Positions 25,452 to 33,827 of a stretch of DNA of 64,000 nucleotides are shown one piece after another. This DNA is from an uncultured Glaciecola sp. (lineage in GTDB: Bacteria; Pseudomonadota; Gammaproteobacteria; Enterobacterales; Alteromonadaceae). The notes under the pieces were generated by a model. The model was not told the origin of the DNA. It worked only from the letters and a program-made list of their open reading frames with translations, and searched no databases. A program made the position numbers and the translations under genes. Within the stretch, counting starts at the first letter, position 1. Each line of letters opens with the position of its first letter. The stretch spans positions 1 through 64,000 of the forward strand of contig NZ_CALJHY010000016.1 in assembly GCF_937770335.1 (NCBI RefSeq). Reading direction: 5' to 3'.

Positions 25452-26924
25452 ATGAATATTCCTCTTGTGGTGCTAGTTTCATGCAGCATCATCGCAGGTT
25501 GTAGTTCGTTAAATACGTCTCAGCAAAACAACGATCGACTTCGTGATTTAGTCTATGGTTCCAATGACCAACCGCAAATTGACCCTCTTGATGGCGATGC
25601 CCATTTAAATAACGGACTAGCGTTACTCGCGAGATCAAACAAATCTCCAGGTGAGCTCTATTTTGCGCGCTCTGCATTCGAGCGTGCAGCTGTCTTAAAA
25701 ATTGATGACCCAAGACCACACTTTCTATCTGGCTATTCAAATTATCTTTTAGGCGACTATGGTGCAGCATACCAATCCTTTGTTTCCGCAGCAGTTTTGG
25801 ATAAATCAGCGGATGGCTGGTGGCTGGCGTCGCTTTCGGCGCTTCAAGGTCGTAATGAGTTGTTGGCACAAGCGCTGTATAACATGGGCCTCAAAGTATC
25901 ACACAGCAGTTCAGAGCTGTTGGGCACATTTATGGATAGAATCTACGGCGGTTCACAGGGGCTTGAAAATAGGGTAGACAGAGTAGCCGAAGTTTCATAT
26001 GACAACTTCAACTGCACTACTCCAGCAGATGATCCTTTGCACGGAGAAATCAGTTGCGAGGGCGATGCAAAAGTTGAGTTTTTTATTGTTCAGCGTTCCT
26101 CAGCTGCGGGTGCCAGTATTGGGCAAGATCTTGTATCAAAACTTTCTGTAGGCCTTGGTGGGAGCTTGTTAAGTTTTGATCGTAGCTATTTTAAAGATGA
26201 CTCAGGCAGCTCAACTGAAACTACAAAAAACAGGAATGTGTCGGTTGATTTACCAAGCATTAATTACGCTCTGAGTTTAGCCGCAGACAATGGTTCAGTT
26301 TCTTATGTAAACTCCATGCCTATCTTGAGCGCTCGTCTAGGCGTTGAGTCAAAAATATTTTCCGGTCAAAGTATTCAAGTATTAGCTACCGGCGATGGAA
26401 GTTCTGTGATTAATGAGGACGTAGGAACAACGGTTTCTTTTAACTTAGTTGGTTTTACAGAAAGTGAGGCTATCTTTGATGCCAATGTTGAGATGTCGGA
26501 CTTTTCTGCGCCTACATTCACTGGTAACTTCGCTCAACTTGGGACCAACACTACAAGTGTATTCGCATCGGCTAGCGTGCCATACAACAGAGCTTTTTTA
26601 CTTGGTTCACTTGAATATACATCACGAACAGATATTAACAGTGGCCAAACTGGAATTCGTGATATTCCTTTTGTAGGTAATTTATTTTCTAATCACCGCT
26701 CAGACCTCTCGCGAATGGAAACCGCCGTCTTAGCAATTATTCGCCCACCTTCGAAAATTGGGTATGATCAGGAATCTGTAGATTTGAAAGCCATGAAAAA
26801 GCTTGGGGTAATTACGCCTATCAAGGCAAGTCGCCGTCCTATCGCGCACCTAGCACCAACAATGGGCATGGTACTTTCTGAAATTGGTATTCTTTCAAAA
26901 GCGGAGCCGGCACTATACAAATGA
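25452..26924 (+). CDS. Lipoprotein with TPR-like repeats and secretin-type C-terminus
   Basis: The frame opens at 25362 but the ATG at 25452 gives a normal lipoprotein start, MNIPLVVLVSCSIIAGCSS, with lipobox IAGC. Residues about 35-170 are helical repeats (NNGLALLARSNKSPGELYFARSAFE, then YLLGDYGAAYQSFVSAAVL). The C-terminal 200 residues resemble the beta-rich secretin homology domain, with the family landmark GIRDIPFVGNLFS near the end, followed by AVLAIIRP. Secretins form outer-membrane rings in type II/III secretion and pili; no other secretion gene is nearby, so this is an orphan. About 490 residues. Confidence 0.7.
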   Translation: MNIPLVVLVSCSIIAGCSSLNTSQQNNDRLRDLVYGSNDQPQIDPLDGDAHLNNGLALLARSNKSPGELYFARSAFERAAVLKIDDPRPHFLSGYSNYLLGDYGAAYQSFVSAAVLDKSADGWWLASLSALQGRNELLAQALYNMGLKVSHSSSELLGTFMDRIYGGSQGLENRVDRVAEVSYDNFNCTTPADDPLHGEISCEGDAKVEFFIVQRSSAAGASIGQDLVSKLSVGLGGSLLSFDRSYFKDDSGSSTETTKNRNVSVDLPSINYALSLAADNGSVSYVNSMPILSARLGVESKIFSGQSIQVLATGDGSSVINEDVGTTVSFNLVGFTESEAIFDANVEMSDFSAPTFTGNFAQLGTNTTSVFASASVPYNRAFLLGSLEYTSRTDINSGQTGIRDIPFVGNLFSNHRSDLSRMETAVLAIIRPPSKIGYDQESVDLKAMKKLGVITPIKASRRPIAHLAPTMGMVLSEIGILSKAEPALYK

Positions 26925-27017
26925 ATAATGAGAAATGAAAACTGGACGAAATGCCCCCTGCCCAATCAAATGGCTAATTGCCTAGGTAATGCACCCATTT
27001 TTGATTAATTCGATTGG

Positions 27018-27301
27018 GTTAGTATCCACACGCCCAAGGATCTATTAGCTAGCCCTGTAATACGCTATTTAAAGCTGATCCTAGATGAAGCGATGCAAAA
27101 TGATGGCTACTTTAAAGCGACAGATAAAAAAAATTGCCCACCAAACTCGTCAGGCAGGCAAGTGCTTTATTACCTGAGTTCGCGGTGTCTCAATTTACAC
27201 GAAACATTAGCATTAGTAAATTTGCAGGGAACAATGAAGATAAGTTTAATGCCCTGCACTATACCCGAATATTAGCTGAATTAAGAATGTGCCAGCTTTA
27301 A
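27018..27301 (+). pseudogene. Frameshifted gene fragment, pRiA4b ORF-3-like
   Basis: Frame one reads IHTPKDLLASPVIRYLKLIL and DEAMQNDGYFKATDKKN; after the A-run near 27131 the next frame continues LPTKLVRQASALLPEFAVSQ, then NNEDKFNALHYTRILAEL, ending at 27301. The joined text resembles the C-terminal part of plasmid pRiA4b ORF-3-like proteins. One-base slip in a homopolymer, and both ends are missing. Confidence 0.45.
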
Positions 27302-27409
27302 ACACCTTTCTCTATATCGGCACTTACCCTATATTGAATGGATATTATTATATTCAAAGACTACCTTTTTTTACTATAGTAGACAATATTGTATCCAATT
27401 TGGCTGAGT

Positions 27410-27520
27410 ATGAAATTTTTACTTTTAGATGACACAGACGTTAGTGAAGCTTTTGCAGCCCATCTTCGTGGCTTACGTGAGCAAGCTAAGCTATCGCGAG
27501 AGGCGCTCGCACAGCGATGA
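27410..27520 (+). pseudogene. Xre/HipB-type antitoxin fragment
   Basis: ATG 27410 reads MKFLLLDDTDVSEAFAAHL then LRGLREQAKLSREALAQR and stops at TGA 27518. This is the first helix-turn-helix half of an Xre-type regulator as found paired with HipA-like toxins. The rest and any toxin are not readable. Confidence 0.5.
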
Positions 27521-27949
27521 TTATGGCAATCAAAAGGACAAATAACATTTGCTTTTCATCCTTCGTAGCTTATTTTAACCAACTATTATTTGTCTCTTAG
27601 TGAGGCGGTATTAAACGTCAGCTATCGAGAAGTAGTTTCATTATCAACCGTTGAATGAGCGTAAATTCACATCATATATCGTTGGCAAAGAATACCGCCT
27701 TTTCACTCTTGCTATGCCAAATACAAGAAAGCCTCTATGTCGCCTAACTGCCCAAAGCACCAGTTCAAGGATTGATGTTCCTAGGTCCGCTTTTGGCACA
27801 AAGCGCCAATTGGCTAAAAAGCAGTGACAGTCGGCTTTTGCCGTATTGAAGACCTGAGTGAACAGGAAAAAATTAGCATTTCTAGTCCCTCGTAAAATTG
27901 AATCTGGCTCTTAGTAATACTATATATTTTGTAAGCTTTTTAGCATTTC

Positions 27950-28315
27950 TTATTGCTCATTAGCCCTCTCTTTGAGCATAGATTCTAATACAACCCGAGA
28001 CCAACTTTTCACGTTTTCTATATCAAGTTTGGAAGCGCTGTTGTCAAAATAAACTAGAATTGGATAGCCACCGCTGGGGCAGTATGGCGTTGGTTCAAAT
28101 CCGCCATACATCAAGCCAAGACCGGCAATGCTTTTACCAGAATCACCGGTCACCCAATAGCTGACCCTATTGTTGAACCCCTTACTGAAAATTTCGCTTC
28201 CCACGTTGGCAGCCTCTTCTTGGGAATCAAAACAAGGACTGCTATAAAGTACGTTTGGAGTTGATGAGCAGGAAGCTAGAAGAGTACAAACACAAATTAT
28301 CAAAAAATATTTCAC
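27950..28315 (-). CDS. Small uncharacterised lipoprotein
   Basis: 121 residues with lipobox LASC (residues 13-16) after a hydrophobic signal. The mature part has two more cysteines (SSPCFDSQEE, TPYCPSGG) and no recognised domain. It lies 41 bp after a secreted-protein gene on the same strand, so the two are probably one transcript. Function unknown. Confidence 0.6.
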   Translation of the reverse strand: MKYFLIICVCTLLASCSSTPNVLYSSPCFDSQEEAANVGSEIFSKGFNNRVSYWVTGDSGKSIAGLGLMYGGFEPTPYCPSGGYPILVYFDNSASKLDIENVKSWSRVVLESMLKERANEQ

Positions 28316-28356
28316 ACGTCCCTCCTTGAAATGTAACCTTAATTATCGTGCAAATA

Positions 28357-28890
28357 TCATTTGCTGAATAAAACTGATTGAACAGGAGGCAATCCTCTCA
28401 ATATGCGCTCTTTGTCTGTAATTGAGATATTTTGCAAATAAACCCTAGTTTTATCATATTTAAGGCCGTATTTATTGACATTAATTGCAGCATTCTCTAA
28501 ATATCGATTGTATGTAGCCGCTATAAGCCACGCACCCTTCTCATGACCTAATTGATACGCTTTTTGTGCCAAATAGTAGGCTAACAGATGATTTTCATTG
28601 CTCGCACTTTTTAATTCTTCACTAACAAATTCGAGATTGGTATGCTGAAGTATTATCGAGGCATAAAAAAAATCGTCCGCAGTATTTAAATCACCGTTTG
28701 CCAGCGCACTAAAAACATATAGACGCCTTGCGATCTCATCTTTTAAGTCCGGAGTTTTTCCATTTTGACGGCTTTCTTCAGATCGAATCTGTTGATCCTC
28801 TTCAAAATGTTTTTTGAGTCCTGAATTTGATTCGGCATGGATTGAAAACGACAGAAAAGCTAACGTTAGGCATAACAATGCTAGTCTCAT
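28357..28890 (-). CDS. Uncharacterised periplasmic protein
   Basis: 177 residues with a Sec signal peptide (cleavage after SIHA near residue 19). The rest is helical (EIARRLYVFSALANGDLNTADDFFYASIILQHTN; YLAQKAYQLGHEKGAWLIAATYNRYLE), like a Sel1/TPR-type single repeat region, ending ERILRGLPPVQS. This resembles small proteins in which repeated helices bind peptides, but no assigned family fits. Probably in operon with the lipoprotein 41 bp downstream. Confidence 0.6.
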   Translation of the reverse strand: MRLALLCLTLAFLSFSIHAESNSGLKKHFEEDQQIRSEESRQNGKTPDLKDEIARRLYVFSALANGDLNTADDFFYASIILQHTNLEFVSEELKSASNENHLLAYYLAQKAYQLGHEKGAWLIAATYNRYLENAAINVNKYGLKYDKTRVYLQNISITDKERILRGLPPVQSVLFSK

Positions 28891-29413
28891 GTTAATTTAG
28901 TCCTTACTTGTAGAATGATTCATCACTGCAATTTGATAAATTCGTTAAATCCTCATGATTTCAGAAGCTTACTTTCTTTGCAATAGTAATTTTCAAGCGT
29001 GACGCTTATGTATTTACGCACACATAGTAACAAGGTGAAGAATTGTAGGTTTGAATACGATATGTAACTCGTCTTTAGGCTTTTTGTAAAATGTGGATTG
29101 CTTAGAACCTATGACGAGGAACGTCCGCTCTTCATCTTGATGAGTAATTATATCAATCGAATTGCGTTGGTAGCAAATTGCGCAAACCTGTTACACAATT
29201 TCAAATGGCGTACGTCGGCAATTGCCGTTGAGCTGCCTAAGACAAGTTCGGGCAGAACGGAGCCTGTCGTCAAAATCGATTAAAGGGTGGCGTTGAGCGA
29301 TAAACAGCCAGCCGGTACCCACAATATTTACAACAAGTTTACTGAGAAAGCAGCCGCACAAGTTGTAATTTTTTTTTGACCAAACACACACTTCCCACTC
29401 GCTTAATTTCACT
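28891..29413. other. 523-bp non-coding gap with a palindromic repeat unit
   Basis: No gene supported. A 31-bp hairpin-forming element at 29207-29237 recurs at 33510-33540. Confidence 0.5.
29207..29237. repeat. 31-bp palindromic repeat, copy 1
   Basis: Begins GGCGTACGTCGGCAAT and ends GAGCTGCC; inner arms CGGCA/TGCCG and outer GGC/GCC. Agrees at 26 of 31 bases with 33510-33540, and the flanking ACAATTT is shared. Confidence 0.6.
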
Positions 29414-30238
29414 CTATTGCATATCTTGAACAAATCGTTCAGATTGAAAATATGTATATAAAGCTGAGATTTCTTCGTCTGAAAAAAGAGAAAAACGCTC
29501 TTTACTACTTACGCTCATCAAACCCAAATCTCGTTCTCCTAAACCAATTCCTTCAGTCATCAAAATTTCGAAATCTTGACCTTGATATGCCAAACTAGTC
29601 AACAAGCTAGGCGAAAAATCTTTATAACCCTTCAAATCAACTCCATGACATTCAGCGCAAACAGAGTAGGCAAGATACTTTCCAAGTTTTTCAGTATGAT
29701 TGCGGGGCGTTAGTTTGGGTGGAATGTGTGTGAGGATAGAATCTACAATCGGTTTGTGCTCTCCTAGAATAATTCCTATTCGATAATGAAAACTCGGTGA
29801 CAAATAATCTATATTTTTAGACTCGTCCTCTAACGACCTTATATAAGTAATGATATGGCTCAAATCGAGATCAGATAAATACTGATAAGTATTAGACGTC
29901 ATCGAGTAAACGCTTGTACCGTCAGGCCGAATTGCCTGTCTTATCGAGCGCTCCAGATCATTATCAGAATATTGTCGTGATATTATTGTTAAGTTTGGCG
30001 CACGAAGTCCATAAAAATCGCCTCCTGCAAGTCTTTTTCCATGACAATCATTGCAACCTCTGATAGTAGCAAGTCGCTTCCCTTCCTGTACATTGGCGTC
30101 ATGGGAAATAACGAAGGAACGATCTTGTGAAGGATGCTTTTCCTTCATCATCCAACTGCTTGCACCGTAAATACCTGCAATGATAGCCAGTCCAAAAAAT
30201 AGACCAATAAGACCCGCCCATATTAACAACGTTTTCAT
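29414..30238 (-). CDS. Membrane-anchored dihaem cytochrome c
   Basis: 274 residues. An N-terminal hydrophobic helix (IGLFFGLAIIAGIYG, residues 11-25) anchors or exports the protein. Two cytochrome c domains follow, each with CxxCH: CNDCH at residues 62-66 and CAECH near residue 194, with possible distal methionines (YSMTSN; LMTEGIG). This resembles cytochromes that hand electrons from periplasmic dehydrogenases to oxidases. There is no dehydrogenase nearby, so its partner is unknown. The start ATG at 30238 follows the A+T-rich sequence AGTGAAAT. Confidence 0.85.
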   Translation of the reverse strand: MKTLLIWAGLIGLFFGLAIIAGIYGASSWMMKEKHPSQDRSFVISHDANVQEGKRLATIRGCNDCHGKRLAGGDFYGLRAPNLTIISRQYSDNDLERSIRQAIRPDGTSVYSMTSNTYQYLSDLDLSHIITYIRSLEDESKNIDYLSPSFHYRIGIILGEHKPIVDSILTHIPPKLTPRNHTEKLGKYLAYSVCAECHGVDLKGYKDFSPSLLTSLAYQGQDFEILMTEGIGLGERDLGLMSVSSKERFSLFSDEEISALYTYFQSERFVQDMQ

Positions 30239-30646
30239 ATTTCACTCAGGTGACGATAGTGTTCATGAATATAAATATGAATGATCAGAGTGTTTTAAGC
30301 AACCTTAGCGGCTATAAAACTGCCAAAGCGCAAAGCACCAGCACGTACTTCAGGTATATTAAATACATCAAGCTAAGAAGCCAAGCTTAACGTTAGTTGT
30401 CTGCTAACTAGATTCGCTACTTGGTTAATTCCTCTATGAGCGCAGTTGGCACAAAGCTCCTATACGAATTTGGACCGTGTATGTCTCCTTATGCCGTACT
30501 GATCCTGCCCCATAAAAATGGACATAAGGAATATTCGGTTTATGATTGAACTAAAGATCTAAAGCAGACATTAACGCCCCAATAAGCCTGCACAAAGAGC
30601 GCAACGAACTAAGGTCGAATTAATTGGATTGTTATGTGCTGCTAAC
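30239..30646. other. 408-bp gap containing an orphan integron attC site
   Basis: No gene. The attC-like element is at 30569-30637. The rest contains short inverted words (AACGTTAGTT near 30393) without clear meaning. Confidence 0.5.
30569..30637 (-). other. Integron attC-like recombination site
   Basis: Read on the minus strand the site starts CATAACAATCCAATTAA and ends TTATTGGGGCGTTAATG. The outer ATAAC/GTTAAT boxes pair, and CCAATTAA pairs with TTATTGG leaving one unpaired T, the extra-helical base expected of attC. The centre TCGTTGCGCTCT is typical of attC loops. It lies 10 bp after the stop codon of the gene at 30647, the normal position in a cassette. No integron integrase is in the window. 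Confidence 0.65.
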
Positions 30647-30913
30647 TCAATCATTTACAATCTCTTCCTGTAGTTTTTTTAGCATACCGATATTAGTACT
30701 TGAAAATGCACTGATCTTATCTGTTGGTATTAATTCATACGTTTTATGAAACTCATGAGTTTCTGCATCAATCTTCAAAGCGAGCCAGTTGTTGGCATAT
30801 TTCCTTATCAATACATAATTTGGCTTTGCTTCAGAAGTTAAGAAATATTCTTGTTTATTTGCTTGATACCCTCCGGCTAGGTATGAAAATATAGAGATAA
30901 GATAGATAAACAT
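30647..30913 (-). CDS. Small protein of an apparent integron cassette
   Basis: 88 residues, unrecognised, with an N-terminal hydrophobic stretch MFIYLISIFSYLAGGY that could be a signal or membrane anchor, followed by a polar beta-rich part (NYVLIRKYANNWLALKIDAE). The stop is followed at once by the attC-like site, which is why I take it as a captured cassette. No recognisable upstream ribosome site. Expression would depend on an outside promoter. Confidence 0.55.
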   Translation of the reverse strand: MFIYLISIFSYLAGGYQANKQEYFLTSEAKPNYVLIRKYANNWLALKIDAETHEFHKTYELIPTDKISAFSSTNIGMLKKLQEEIVND

Positions 30914-31133
30914 GAGAAGTAAAAATAGGATTGCGCCTGTTTTTTTTGATGGCGCAATAACCTATAGCTTCGAGATAGGCTTTATCAGCTCAGGTGATTA
31001 TACCTTAGCGCTTACTTGCTCATCAGACACCGATCCAGAGGGTGATGATGATATTGAGTTTATAGCTATAACTGAAACAAACGTCGGTGAAAACGGTTCA
31101 ACGACTGTAGTTAGCTTCATTGTCACTGACTAA
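30912..31133 (+). pseudogene. C-terminal fragment resembling DUF4382 lipoproteins
   Basis: 73 codons: DGAITYSFEIGFISSGDYTL then CSSDTDPEGDDDIEFIA and FIVTD at the end, which resembles the C-terminal beta strands of DUF4382-type surface lipoproteins. Nothing corresponding to their lipobox N-terminus lies upstream; the cassette gene starts there on the other strand. A truncated remnant is the simplest view. Confidence 0.5.
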
Positions 31134-31168
31134 GTGGGAATATAGGGCAGCAGAATGGTTTATTTAAA

Positions 31169-31933
31169 TCATAATTTAGCCTGCATTAAGTCTGCCTTGA
31201 TGCTTCCTAGAGCGCCGAGTTCAAGGGTTACGCGCTGCAAAACACCATCTGTTCGAGCTAGATTGCTGAGGAGTTTGTTTTGGATGCTTTGATTTGTGCG
31301 AATGTTCTCGAGTAAACAAGCAGTATCAAACGTGGCATCGGTTAGCCTGGCTGCCTTTGGGTTTGCTTTTTCATCCAAAGGACTCTCAAGTAAGGGCGCT
31401 GGTATTAAGTGCCGTGGGAACGCATCGCTATATGTATCACCCAAATTCGCCAAGGCAGTAAGGGTAGTATTGAGTTGCCTGATCACAGTATGTTGATCCC
31501 TGTAGTTCAATAAAGCCGGCCGCACGGCTTGTCCTAATGGCGTGAATAAACTACTTTTAGATAGAACTTCATCCAACGAGCCAAGCGGTGCTACCGGATA
31601 AAATATCAGGTGTGACGACCACATCGCTCTGCACTGCGCATCCCTACTTATCTCTTGTTGAGGCTTATTCTGTATGATATCTACCGCCTCCACTAACGAT
31701 TGGCGATGTAGCTGTGTTTCTGATAGCCAATTAGTCTTCAATTTTACTGCCGCTTCAACATCGCTCTTAAGTTGCGACAATAATTGACGCTCTGCTGCTC
31801 GTGCTGTGTTCACAGTATTCCAGTTATTGACCTGTAAACCGATGAACACGCCGAAAACGACGATCAGCGTCTCAACAAGAACAGTGAACCAGTCTTGTTT
31901 TTTAATTGCTGTGGCTATACGACGCAGGATCAT
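31169..31933 (-). CDS. Membrane-anchored paralogue B (DUF6090-like)
   Basis: 254 residues. A short basic N-terminus (MILRRIATAIKKQDWFTV) is followed by one membrane helix (LVETLIVVFGVFIGLQVNNW) and a long helical periplasmic domain with heptad-like spacing. The helix ends in the motif QVNNWN typical of DUF6090-like proteins. It overlaps by 4 bp the 3' end of a related gene (31930-32718), so the two are co-translated and probably act together. Role unknown. Confidence 0.7.
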   Translation of the reverse strand: MILRRIATAIKKQDWFTVLVETLIVVFGVFIGLQVNNWNTVNTARAAERQLLSQLKSDVEAAVKLKTNWLSETQLHRQSLVEAVDIIQNKPQQEISRDAQCRAMWSSHLIFYPVAPLGSLDEVLSKSSLFTPLGQAVRPALLNYRDQHTVIRQLNTTLTALANLGDTYSDAFPRHLIPAPLLESPLDEKANPKAARLTDATFDTACLLENIRTNQSIQNKLLSNLARTDGVLQRVTLELGALGSIKADLMQAKL

Positions 31934-32718
31934 GGCTTTTCACTCGACTCAAAGCCATCTAAAAATGGGGTAGTAATAGGTTCTAGGCAGTCACCATGAT
32001 CTTCTAACCAAGTTGAATTGAAGCGTTCTACGCGACCATGCAGGTCTTCGCTTTGAGCGACTGTCAGCTTAAGATTAAGCGCTTCAATCTCTCGAACAAT
32101 ATTCCCGCTAATTTGTCCCATGGTAACACCATAATTATCAAATTCAGCCACAAGCTGGAATAATCGATTTCGTTCCACTCGGTTTAAAGTAGTCGTCTGG
32201 CTGAGTATCGCTAAACGCGATTCATTGGTAACGCTATAAATCCCAAATAACTCCAGGAGCTCTACATACGCGAAAATCTCATCAATTTGATTTCGCCTTG
32301 CCGCGTCCATACGATAGAAATTTCCTCGCGCCAGCTCAGCATCCCACACGCGATACTTCCAGAGGTTTGATGGCAGCGCCACGATATTTTCGAATGCGGA
32401 CCAGTCTTGGTCCCAAAGGCCATCAGATATAGCAATCCATTCATCACTGTCCCCCATCAAACGCTTGCCAACATCACGTAAGACGTTCAAGCGACATTGC
32501 TTGACTGCAACTTGACGCTTAGCGTTATGATAATTACCGATCAGATCTTCAGTTAAAAAGATTTCGGCTCGGGCAAAGGCAGCTTTTTCTTGTTGCGCGT
32601 CGCTCCAACTCGTAATCTGAAAGGCAAGAAGAATACCCACAACAACGATCACAAAATCTAGCGTGACAGCGAACCAGTTTTGTTCTTTTATGTGTTTAGT
32701 TATTGAGCGCAGTAGCAT
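31930..32718 (-). CDS. Membrane-anchored paralogue A (DUF6090-like)
   Basis: 262 residues with the same layout as its neighbour: basic start MLLRSITKHIKEQNWFAV, one membrane helix LDFVIVVVGILLAFQITSW, then a helical domain of about 220 residues. The N-terminal 40 residues of the two proteins align closely (KxQNWF/KxQDWF), the rest hardly, so this looks like an old duplication with divergence, or two subunits of one complex. First gene of the pair; the start ATG lies 55 bp from the nearest A+T-rich promoter-like sequence. Confidence 0.7.
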   Translation of the reverse strand: MLLRSITKHIKEQNWFAVTLDFVIVVVGILLAFQITSWSDAQQEKAAFARAEIFLTEDLIGNYHNAKRQVAVKQCRLNVLRDVGKRLMGDSDEWIAISDGLWDQDWSAFENIVALPSNLWKYRVWDAELARGNFYRMDAARRNQIDEIFAYVELLELFGIYSVTNESRLAILSQTTTLNRVERNRLFQLVAEFDNYGVTMGQISGNIVREIEALNLKLTVAQSEDLHGRVERFNSTWLEDHGDCLEPITTPFLDGFESSEKP

Positions 32719-32980
32719 ATTATGTTCGACCTATTTTGTGATTTCCACCTGCAAAGTTCAAGAAAGATAGAACATAAGCCTGATATACGCAACAGGTTAT
32801 GATTTTGCTGACAGCTGGCTTCATGCCATTATTATTACAGACACTTCTGAGTTGTTCTGAGTATTAGTTTTTGCCTAGTCAATCAGAGTGCCGATATTGG
32901 AAATACTATCGGCAAGTGGCCAAATTGACTTGGCCACTTGCCTGTGGGCTTTTCTAATGATGCAACATAATGCAATTTAG

Positions 32981-33170
32981 CTACCTATGTTGGTCAATCA
33001 AGATAGGATTACCATCAGGGTCTGTCAGCATAAAATTTGCGGGTCCTTGTTGTTTTCGCCAATCATCTGACCACAATCAATGCCTTTGTCGATAAGCATT
33101 TTTTGACGTTAGCTTACATCTATATAATCACCGAGTATAGGAAAAATTAAAGCTATTTACTAGCCTTTGT
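32981..33170 (-). pseudogene. Glyoxalase/VOC-family fragment
   Basis: The minus strand reads MLIDKGIDCGQMIGEN, then after a frame change KQQGPANFMLTDPDGNPILI DQH and a stop at 32981. The LTDPDGNPI motif is the standard C-terminal strand of VOC (glyoxalase/bleomycin-resistance) domains. Only the last third remains and it is frameshifted. Confidence 0.65.
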
Positions 33171-33509
33171 CACCGCTGATTTTTAGAATAGCTAGATGTT
33201 TTTTGCGAGAATGTTCTGGTAGTTTTTACTGATGTGACAGGTTTCAGATTTGGTCTTGTTAGACCTTTGGTACAGCAATATTGGAAATTGAGTGCAGGCT
33301 CTCCTACCATGAGATTGTACATTTCTTAGTATCTTGTGTTTTGCTTGTTGTCTATGCCCCAAAATTGAAGTCGTGTAGAATAGTGAACTCGTTTGCTTGC
33401 TGTTCGCCAGGTGGTGCACGCAATGGTGGCAAAAGAGATCGTCAAAAACAGTTTTTTCGAACCAACTCTACGACCGGTATTGGCACATTCTTTCCGTACA
33501 ATTTTGAAC

Positions 33510-33540
33510 GGCGTACGGCAGCTATTGCCGTGGAGCCGCC
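33510..33540. repeat. 31-bp palindromic repeat, copy 2
   Basis: Begins GGCGTACGGCAGCTAT and ends GAGCCGCC. Arms ACGGCA/TGCCGT around GCTAT, outer GGCG/CGCC. Partner of 29207-29237. Confidence 0.6.
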
Positions 33541-33638
33541 AATCAGGTTTGGTTTAATACTGAATTTAAGAGCTTAGAATTAGGTGTTGGCTTATACACA
33601 TTAGGTAAAATTACGTAAACTTTCGTCGCTTACGAGTC

Positions 33639-33827
33639 TTATATTTGGAGACTGCTGACTATCAAAGCAAGCTTCGTAAGCGCTTCACGTTTCTCATCCA
33701 AATAATCATACCGATCATAAATCCCCTCAACACCTTTTAACTTTTGATTCAGACACCTTTCAGCAACATGGCCTGGTGTTTCTAGTTTTGCTAACAGTGC
33801 AGGAAAGGTTCTAGGAAAAATATTCAA
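33639..33827 (-). pseudogene. Integrase C-terminal fragment
   Basis: 62 residues: RTFPALLAKLETPGHVAERC then NQKLKGVEGIYDRYDY and EKREALTKLA. This is the end of a P4-type tyrosine recombinase, with the HVxERxLNH-like box and the tyrosine region (GIYDRYDY), but without the rest of the catalytic domain. It overlaps the end of the polymerase-like gene by 4 bp, so it may still be translated. It implies another integrase once stood here. Confidence 0.7.

Larger units (their letters stand above)
26925..27949. other. 1-kb stretch of decayed genes
   Basis: No intact gene. Two recognisable remnants (27018-27301 and 27410-27520) are listed separately. Between 27520 and 27949 there are short broken coding-like stretches, none complete. 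The word GGTCCGCTTTTGGCACAAAG near 27784 resembles an intergenic sequence partly repeated, inverted, near 30450. Confidence 0.5.
32719..33638. other. 920-bp decayed stretch
   Basis: No intact gene. A VOC-family fragment (32981-33170) and the second palindromic repeat (33510-33540) are listed separately. A frame ending near 33608 reads VWFNTEFKSLELGVGLYTLG, which resembles the last strands of a TonB-type outer-membrane receptor, but is too short to call. Confidence 0.45.

Noticed and set aside
30380-30420. A second attC site around AACGTTAGTT
   Set aside because: One R'-like box (GTTAAGC on the minus strand) but no matching partner box with correct spacing.
33192-33577. Open frames of 75 and 98 residues in the decayed stretch
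   Set aside because: No family likeness, no ribosome sites, and overlap with recognisable remnants and the palindromic repeat.
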